In this document: positions 58,608 through 64,000 of the stretch, piece after piece
Layout: each line of letters starts with the position of its first letter
How positions within the stretch are numbered: the stretch's first letter is position 1
Position numbers and translations under genes: made by a program
Notes under the pieces: generated by a model
Databases searched by the model: none
Told to the model about the DNA's origin: nothing
The model's input: the letters and a program-made list of their open reading frames with translations, nothing else
Assembly: GCA_016946835.1 (NCBI GenBank)
Contig: JACVTC010000041.1
Coordinates: forward strand, 205,001-269,000
DNA: 64,000 nt
Source: Neocallimastix lanati (nom. inval.)
Lineage: Eukaryota; Neocallimastigomycota; Neocallimastigomycetes; Neocallimastigales; Neocallimastigaceae
Reading direction: 5' to 3'

Positions 58608-59490
58608 ATTTTAATGAAGAAAAAAAAAATAAAGTTTATATTGAAACTACTTTATAGTAATTTTTTGTAATATATTACATATATATATTTTAAGTTTATG
58701 GTATAATTAAAAAAAAAATTAAAAAAAAAGGTTAAAATGTTTCAAAAAATTTTTAACGGTTTATAAAAAAATTACCTGACCAAAACCCAAAATAAATTTT
58801 ATAATAAAAAAAGTTCATAATATGTTTTAAATGTTTATAATAATAAAAAATAAAAATAAAATTAACAATAATAGAAAAAAAAAATCAATAAAATGTTATA
58901 AACTTTTATACAAAAGAAAATAATATTAAAAAAAAAAAAAAAAAGTATTTATTAATCAATAATAATAATAATATTAATATTAATAAACATATATATAAAA
59001 GTTCAAATGGTTCAAATATTAAAGTATATTTTATATTATTAATAAATATATCTATATTTAATAAATTCAATATTTCAATAATATATGTATTTAATAATAA
59101 ATAAAATTAAAGTTTAAAAAATGAAATAAAATATATATTTATTTCATATTTTTTAAACTTTGTTTTTTTTTTTTTTTTTTTTTTTTTCCTTTTTTAATTA
59201 TTTTTATAATATTAAAATTAAAGTTTAAAATTTATAAAAAAATAAAATTTTATGAATACTTTAAATATAATAAACATAAAGAGGTAACATTAATATTTAA
59301 AAAAAAAAACTATTATTATTATAAAATAAAATCTATTATTTATTATTTAATATAATTATTATTATTTATTATTATATAATATAATTTATTATGATTTATT
59401 ATTATTTATCATGATTTATTATTATTTATCATGATTTATTATTATTTATTATGATTTATTATTATTTATTATTATTAACAATTATTATTT
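57171..59490. other. Gene-free AT-rich region
   Basis: No gene seen. 57500-57900 has several partial repeats of the word CTAATTTTAC.GG.TAATTAG. Poly-A at 58575-58605, poly-T at 59162-59187, and an imperfect TTATTATTTATCATGATTTA array at about 59360-59470. Confidence 0.6.
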
Positions 59491-59501
59491 TTTATTATTT
59501 T

Positions 59502-59573
59502 GTTGTTTCTTCCGTCATTGAGGAAGAAACAACTGCACTAATCCTCTCATCGAATCAAGTGCATTTTGCACTT
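59502..59573. other. Two adjacent perfect hairpins
   Basis: GTTGTTTCTTCC (59502-59513) and GGAAGAAACAAC (59522-59533) form a perfect 12-bp stem with an 8-base loop. AAGTGCA (59557-59563) and TGCACTT (59567-59573) form a 7-bp stem with a 3-base loop. They lie in a GC-elevated island next to SINE-like copy 2. They could belong to a structured RNA or to the end of a mobile element. Confidence 0.5.
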
Positions 59574-59621
59574 ACAATTATTATGGTTCTAGCAGAAGGA
59601 ATACTTACCATAGCCAGCAAA

Positions 59622-59758
59622 CATCTAACTTCATTTTAAGAGAAAAAAAGCCCTGGAAGGATGAAAATTGCCATATATAAATTTAGGATGTAGTCACGGG
59701 TCAATCCGGAAACCTTATGTATATTAGTCACGAGTACTAACCACCAGGATAAAAACTA
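59622..59758 (-). mobile_element. tRNA-related SINE-like element, copy 2
   Basis: On the minus strand: CCTGGTGGTTAGTACTCGTG, then about 20 nt, then CCGGATTGACCCGTGACTAC. GGTTAG and GGATTGACCC have the spacing of the D loop and T arm in a tRNA (33 nt between the GG pair and the GG of the B box). The tail aligns with 56589-56666. Divergence between the copies suggests an old family. Confidence 0.5.
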
Positions 59759-59912
59759 GAAAGATTATATATATAATAATAATTTATAAAATGTTATAAA
59801 TTCTATTAAAGACTTTCTTTTAACAAAATTTATTAGCTACAACCTATTACATTAATTGATAAATTGAGAATATAATTTAAATTATAAATAAGAATATAAT
59901 ACTTATATCTTA

Positions 59913-60100
59913 AGGTTTTTTTAGTGAGTTTATTATAACTAATTATAATAAGCATGTATCACAATAAAAATAAGATTAAACAAACATAAAACAAAAATTA
60001 TGATTTAGGATCTTTCAGTGAGTTTATTATGGTTAATTATAATATGCATGTAACACAATAAAAGTAAGATTAAACGAACACAAAATAGAAATTATGATTT
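59913..60100 (+). repeat. 94-bp tandem duplication
   Basis: Two adjacent units (59913-60006 and 60007-60100) share AGTGAGTTTATTAT, AATTATAATA.GCATGTA, ACACAATAAAA.TAAGATTA and AAATTATGATTT, with about a dozen differences. No ORF. Confidence 0.7.
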
Positions 60101-60775
60101 TTAAAGTGAAATTATTTATTATAATTTGCTTTATTATAACATTTCTTTTATTAAGATTTATAATTAATTTAATTTTAGTTAATATTAATAATAAATATTA
60201 ACTTTAATTTTTTTTTTTCTCCTTTTTAATAATTAATTATAAAATTGATTATTATTAATAATAAAAAAAGAATTTTTTAGTGAATTGTAAAATCAATTAC
60301 AATAGTTGTTTAACCATCGAACGTATTCTTAATTTCTTTTACAACTACCTAACTATATATATGGAAATTGATTATCTTGCAAGAAACAGGCCACAAACAA
60401 GGAGAGAGGCACAATCACTACCATCCATGTTTATTTTAAATATGTTGGTCCTAATAAATAAATAATTAATTAATTAATTAAAATAAAATAAATTAAATTA
60501 AATTAAATTAAATTAAATTAAATTAAATTAAAAAAAAGGAAAAAAGAAAAAAAGAAAAAAGCTTTTAGTAAATAAGGTGGTGAACACATTATTCATATAA
60601 GTGACAACAGTGTTTTTACAATTTACCATTTGATATTGAACAATATTTGTTATTTACAAAAAAAAAAAAAAAAAAAATTTTTTCATAAAGAATTTCAATA
60701 TCCATATAATATTTCAAATTCGAAATTAATGGAAAAGATAATATTTTAGAAAATTAATGTTCCAATTGAGTATTA
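60101..60775. other. Spacer with small GC-elevated patch
   Basis: No gene supported. 60290-60440 is GC-elevated with a 61-codon frame (60280-60465) that I cannot link to any family. A pentanucleotide array of AATTA units lies at 60490-60528. Confidence 0.4.
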
Positions 60776-62151
60776 CTATTTTTCTTCGTAGCAACAAGGA
60801 CAGCGTTCTGGGCAGCTGTCTTCAATCATATTGGCAGCTTTAACAACACATACATCGAATTTATATCCACATCTGTCATGAAGTTATCCATCAGAAATCA
60901 ATGCTATATTTAGGATACTTAAAGTTGATCTTTTAAGAAGTTCTTTAATTTTTCTCAAATTTATTTTTCTTATAAACCTTAGTCTTAATCGATTTTCCTC
61001 CTATATTCTCTATCCCAGTAAAAGTTTACAATTTCCTTTTTTTTTTTTTTTTTTTTTTTAATGGAAATTTATCTAATTGGTCTGGTAAAAAATTCATGTT
61101 CTTTATCTCATTCATAACCTCTACAAAACGTGATATCTCTCTTAGTAAAACAGAGATAATATAGTAGGAATTTTCCATTTTCTTTAAAAAAAGCACCTTA
61201 CTTGAGCAAATCGTATATTTCCACCGATAGAAGAGGAATGGTTAAAGTTCTTTAGAAACTAATAATAAAGGGATGTAATAAGAATTTACATTGGAAAATC
61301 CTTCAATCCAGTATAAATACCTGTAATTAAATAATGTCTGTGTGTATACTTCTTGTTCTTTCTTTGTTTTATTCAAGTAGAGAGGTGCATTGTATGAAAA
61401 TTTGACAATTACTACAGCAGAAAATTGCATTTGTTTTTGAAGATGAGGGATAGGAATATGAGAATTCTTAAGAAATCCTTTATTTGGAATAAAGTGATTT
61501 TTCTAACTTTATTATTCATTCATTGTATGATAAGTTTTAGTTCTAAAATCATTTGAAAACAGTACACCTAAGTAGGTATAGTGATTCATTTTAGGTAACT
61601 CTTGTCTTGAAAGATAAAAGGTAAGATTTTTTTTTTTTTTTTAATTTTTTCTATTTAAGAAATTTGGACACTTCTCCTTGTACTATTAAAATTGAGTATT
61701 TATTGATACCAAATTTCATTTTATTATTTCTAGCCCACTTAGCTGGATAATTTTTAACAATTTCCCTCGTAGAAATCTTATTGGAGCAGAGCACATAACC
61801 CAATCCAATGTCATCTGAAAAGAGACTCTCCACAGCAGCGATTATCATCGATCAAGATTCCATATTTATCACATTTAATAAAAATGTCATTAATGAGCAA
61901 GTTAAACAAAATTAATGAGAAGGAGGGAGGAAAGAGGGAGGGGCACAACCTTGATGAACACTTTTCTTAATACTAAATGATTTTGATAATTGTCCATTAA
62001 CCCTTACACAAATCATTGGAAATAAGAGTACAAAAAAAAAATTTCAATTAAATAATAGTTAATAGCACTTTAACCTCTGATACCTGAGTGATAAATCTTC
62101 ATTAATACATTATAAATCGGAACTAATTCATCCCCTTTTTTTTTTTTTAAC

Positions 62152-62190
<39 letters not shown>

Positions 62191-62290
62191 GCACGGTAAG
62201 GCATCTTTATTTTTAAATTGTCCGTCTCTGACATATCATGTAAAGATTCATACGCTCTCTTCTCGGTTACGAAATTCAAATGGAATCAGT
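60776..62290 (-). pseudogene. LINE reverse transcriptase fossil, copy 3
   Basis: The best preserved LINE fossil. On the minus strand it contains ESLFSDDIGLGYVLC (the F/YADD box, around 61810-61825), then WARNNKMKFGINKYSILIVQ, then post-catalytic blocks aligned with 26430-27070. It ends with a Cys-rich tail HDRCGYKFDVCVV, then KAANMIEDSCPERCPCCYEE, and a TAG stop at 60776-60778. Upstream, the GCxLSP..LFN..IND region is disrupted by a purine-rich tract (61918-61945). Frameshifts and stops are frequent. The Cys-rich C-terminus probably was the zinc-binding end of ORF2. Confidence 0.75.
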
Positions 62291-62375
62291 CAAATAAATT
62301 CTTTATCAGTTCAGTATTTAAAGAGGTATTAAGATACAAACTATTGAGTCATATTTCCTAAATTAAAAATATAAA

Positions 62376-62529
<154 letters not shown>

Positions 62530-62754
62530 ATTTTATTTACTAAGACTATTTGTTATAACATGGAATTTGTAAGAAGTTTCATATTTAAAAATTCCAAAAT
62601 TATTTAACTTTACAAACTAATTAAAAAAAAATAAAATATAATATATATATAAATTGATATTGGTAATTATTTTATTAATTTATAAATTTCATTTAATTAT
62701 ATATATAAAAAAAATAATTTAGAAACACATAATGAGTACCCATCTCTCATTATA

Positions 62755-63030
62755 ACCATAACAGATATAACTATTAAGTGTGATATACTGACATACTAGA
62801 ACAGTGTCGCCCCTTCACAGGTCGTTACACATCTGCCTGGGGCTGTATTCCCTAGTATTTCTACATATATCTCCATTGAATACATGAGCATCGAAATAGG
62901 AAAATAGGAACCATTCATCCCTCCAGTGGGTGTAATCATTGGCATGAGAGCATAATATCATCAGTGCCTATGATTAAGATGTAACATAGTATAGGAGGGG
63001 TTGGGTATAATATGCTGCCAAGGGAAAGCC
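62755..63030. other. GC-rich island B, no ORF
   Basis: About 275 bp of near-normal G+C, with GTGTCGCCCCTTCACAGGTC, CATCTGCCTGGGGCTGTATT and TCCAGTGGGTGTAATCATTG. No frame of 60 codons is open on either strand, and no tRNA or rRNA pattern is visible. Similar in character, but not in sequence, to island A at 45990-46350. Confidence 0.45.
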
Positions 63031-63236
63031 TATTGGAATTTTATTATATAAAAATTGTTTTTTTTTTTTTTTGTTTTTTTTTTAAAAAATAATTATTTTA
63101 AACTAAATATATTAAGTAAATTGAATATAATATTTATAAAAAATTTATTGAATCATGTTATTATATTAAGCTTTCTTTACATTTTATAATAATAAAATTG
63201 ACAAAGGTTGATCAAAATGAAAATGTAATCCTATTA

Positions 63237-63969
<733 letters not shown>

Positions 63970-64000
63970 GGGATCGTGTATTTCGCAATGTAGCGTATAA
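63970..64000 (+). mobile_element. MITE end, truncated by the window
   Basis: GGGGGATCGTGTATTTCGCA followed by ATGTAGCGTATAA matches the left end of element B (TTCGCAATGTGGCGTAT, 8472-8488) and the GGGGG...TTTCG terminal pattern of element C. The rest lies outside the window. Confidence 0.5.

Overview
This window looks like nuclear DNA of an anaerobic gut fungus (Neocallimastigomycota). By eye it is far above 80% A+T. It carries long poly-A/T runs, (AAT)n, (AAAT)n and (TATTA)n arrays, asparagine-rich proteins and short GT-AG introns. The gene content agrees: a chitin synthase with a myosin-like head and a DEK_C-like tail (a fungal architecture), a class C GPCR whose extracellular part is a bacterial-type solute-binding domain, a secreted SGNH esterase and a CBM25-like starch-binding module. 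An AT-rich amoebozoan was considered and rejected because of the chitin synthase.

Layout. 1-271: start of a type II membrane protein (minus), cut by the window edge. 272-5391: AT-rich DNA with repeats and weak fossils. 5392-7191: ankyrin-repeat/CBM25-like fusion (minus). 7636-9271: cluster of MITE-like elements, one with 22-bp inverted ends and a perfect 9-bp target duplication. 9841-12048: bifunctional thiamine gene THI6 with one intron (minus). 13555-15170: fossil Asn-rich and retroelement sequence. 15505-16491: an organellar EF-Ts relative lacking the UBA domain and the usual EF-Tu contact motif (minus). 16979-17866: aldo/keto reductase (plus). 18000-21198: microsatellites and diverged duplications. 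21199-24193: five-exon SBP-GPCR (plus). 24700-27545: Asn-rich repeat modules, a short poly(A) retroposon and a LINE reverse transcriptase fossil. 28993-34698: two-exon chitin synthase (minus). 34699-49576: gene-poor retroelement graveyard (LINE fossil, copia-like Gag pseudogene, LTR-like block). 49577-50887: secreted SGNH hydrolase (minus). 50888-64000: no intact gene; LTR-like or SINE-like repeats, a third LINE fossil, a 47-bp minisatellite, and another MITE end at the window edge.

The genes do not form an operon or an obvious cluster. Themes are cell wall synthesis (chitin synthase), sensing and polysaccharide use (SBP-GPCR, SGNH esterase, CBM25 fusion), thiamine salvage and synthesis, and redox metabolism (AKR). 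The most unexpected gene is the EF-Ts relative: gut fungi have hydrogenosomes with no known genome, so an organellar translation factor has no obvious client. About half of the window is repeats and transposon remains, and several families occur more than once, so they can be compared with each other inside the window.
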